A DNA stretch of 64,000 bases from Roseivirga sp. BDSF3-8 (GTDB lineage Bacteria; Bacteroidota; Bacteroidia; Cytophagales; Cyclobacteriaceae), in the NCBI RefSeq assembly GCF_041449215.1, contig NZ_JBGNFV010000001.1:1153001-1217000 (forward strand), written 5' to 3'. This document shows positions 62,340 through 64,000 of the stretch, one piece after another; within the stretch, counting starts at the first letter, position 1; each line of letters begins with the position of its first letter. The notes beneath the pieces were generated by a model. The model saw only the letters and a list, made by a program, of their open reading frames with translations. It was not told where the DNA came from and searched no databases. The position numbers and the translations under genes are program-made.

Positions 62340-64000
62340 TCAATCGCAATCATTCCTTAACTCTAATAGCCCAATTTCCCCCTTTAGGTAAGCCTCAATT
62401 TTATAGTAATCTATCCTTGCGCCACTGTTCCTAATCTCCGGAACTGTGGCTGTACCTCCATGTTCATTCACAAATTCACTCACCTTATCCTGAAAGCTCG
62501 ACCAGAGATCATCTGCTGAATCAAATACTGCATTATATCCTCTAAGGATTTCTGATAAATTTGCAACAGCCTCATCTGACCCTGCCATTATTCTGTCTAC
62601 GCCGGAGGTATATACTTCATAGCTTCCGTCGGGGTTTTGCTCTATGGCAAATTTCCGGTTACCCGCTACAGGATGCTGAAAGTCAGCAGGGCACTTGATA
62701 GTAGAAAACGTCCAGGAGGCAGGTTGATAGTCAGAGCAAATAACCGTACCATCATCTACGTTACCAAAAAAATTATACATATCAATCTGTATTATAGAGG
62801 CCAATGGACTCCCATGCCATAGCAGTTCCTCACCCGGCAGGTCCGGGTGTGGAGTAAATACCGATATATCCGAATTCACAAAGTCATTAATATTCCTGCG
62901 TATGTGGCTCAGTAGTTGTTCAGCGCTCATCCCGCCTGGTAGTTCATTTATTGTCACACCGTAGTGGTCCAGATTTACCTGAAAGCCACTGGCATCATTC
63001 AGGCTTTGGATCTCCCATGCAGTATAAGGCGCCAGCTTCTCCCATTTTGTCCTGTTCTGTTCCAGCGCTTGCAGCCTGTTTATCACCTCAGCAGGCATCT
63101 CCATAGTAGCTATTGCCTGGTAGTGTTCCAGGGCTTCACAGGGCAGGTCTATCAGCGCATCAGGATCATTTTCCAGCGTCAGGGCCAGTACTGCCGCCCT
63201 CAGTCCTTCAGGATTATATTCGGTATCCGGCTCAGGCTCACCCGGTGGGTCAGAGGTATCATCACCCGCACCACCTCCTCCATAGCCCCCCGCGTCAGGG
63301 TCTACGTAATCGTCACAGGCCCCGGAGAAGGTAGATATTATCCGGGGTCCCGAGCCACAATCTTCCCACAGGTTCGTAACATTAGGTATTAAGCTGGGGG
63401 CGGTAAAGTATATACACCCGTTACCAGGCCCTGGGACACTACCACCCCCGTCTCCACCTCCATCACCACCACCCGGGGCGGGATAGTCTCCATAGTCACC
63501 CCCTATTGGTTCCCCAAGGTCGTCATCTCACTGGCTGTTTGGCGTAACGGCATACACGCGTTTAGGAATACCCCTTTCATATACCATATTATGCTGCACC
63601 TTCCCATGCAGCCGCTGGGTAGTGACCGTTCCGCTAAAGGTATTGCCTCGTAGGTTTTTAGTATCATAAAGCCAATTCTGGGTGGGTTGGTAATGCCGCG
63701 TGTAGCCAGTTACCGGCTTGCCGGGAGCTATTTTCAGCACCAGGTCTGTCCACGTCAGGTTCCGTCTCAGGTTGTCTATATAAAGGTAGTACGTAATTTT
63801 ATCTGACCCTGTCATTTGACCCTTTCTGATCTTATCAGAGGCTATAGGGCCATATTTTGTGAGCAGTAAGTTTTCACTTGTTAGTGTTTCCGGTCGCAGC
63901 TCCCTTAGCGCGTTGAGCAGGTGAGGCTCATTAGTTATATCCTCCACCGGCTTAAAGTAATCTTGCTGATATAGAGCAATTGGCCCTTTATCCTTTTCTG
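62340..64000 (-). pseudogene. Large secreted-type protein interrupted by one in-frame TGA (partial, runs off the right edge)
   Basis: On the minus strand the frame is open from the window edge (reading DKGPIALYQQDYFKPVED) to 63531, where TGA at 63528-63530 stops it after RVYAVTPNSQ. The same frame then continues at once as DDDLGEPIGGDYGDYPAPGG and on to the stop at 62340, about 395 codons. The second part has Gly-rich linkers and paired Cys (CIYF, EDCGSG, ACDDYVD, LPCEALEHY). It ends with a 250-residue domain starting near MEMPAEVINRLQALE, which looks like a variable C-terminal effector. One G-to-A change of TGG would explain the break. Alternatives are a sequencing error or a true split gene; a GTG at 63947 and an ATG at 63104 could start separate products. 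Confidence 0.65.

Noticed and set aside
63528-63530. TGA read as selenocysteine
   Set aside because: No SECIS-like hairpin is seen next to it and homologues with Cys at the site are not known to me. A nonsense change or error is simpler.

Overview
The window is from a member of the Bacteroidota, most likely a gliding or marine Cytophagales-type bacterium. The evidence is type IX secretion (T9SS) C-terminal sorting domains, a gliding-motility-associated C-terminal (CHU_C) protein, a TonB/CarboxypepD_reg outer-membrane receptor, a DUF5686 protein, and the Bacteroidota promoter (TTTG, 19 bases, TAnnTTTG) in front of tRNA-Lys. No rRNA and no cas gene is visible.

Layout. 1-2.2 kb: the left edge of a ribosomally made peptide cluster, with five tandem double-glycine-leader precursors on the minus strand and, at the very edge, the first 47 residues of what looks like an ATP-grasp peptide maturase. 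2.4-4.9 kb: HtrA protease, small heat-shock protein and tRNA-Asn. 5-20 kb: a 1715-residue protein with a MACPF-like signature, a multidomain T9SS-exported sugar dehydrogenase, an outer-membrane receptor, NDH-2 and a CHU_C protein. 20.6-36.6 kb: mostly housekeeping genes (RlmD, ThiL, methylmalonyl-CoA epimerase, HesB/IscA, EgtD-EgtB, a PLP enzyme, an SDR) and a tandem pair of S74-chaperone/T9SS proteins.

36.7 kb onward is accessory DNA. A large serine recombinase ends inside tRNA-Lys. It is followed by a 52-residue ORF, a RadC-like protein, an XRE regulator, a 30-repeat CRISPR array, a three-gene operon (small GG peptide, TPR protein, histidine-kinase-like protein without the phosphoacceptor His) and mobilisation genes. 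I read 36.7 to about 47.6 kb as an integrative mobilisable element carrying an orphan CRISPR array; its far end was not found. The array is odd. Its leader-proximal repeats are 37 nt, but most leader-distal repeats carry a 15-16 nt net insertion that can fold into a short hairpin with compensatory base changes.

48-64 kb is a conflict region. It holds a 1685-residue secreted protein with an internal HExxH motif and a C-terminal ADP-ribosyltransferase-like toxin, its probable immunity gene, and a displaced fragment of the same toxin family. Next come a 2023-residue Avs-like STAND NTPase with a nuclease-like N-terminus flanked by 22-nt imperfect direct repeats, a DUF2625 protein, two paralogous small membrane proteins (possible immunity proteins) and, at the right edge, a large protein whose frame is cut by one in-frame TGA.
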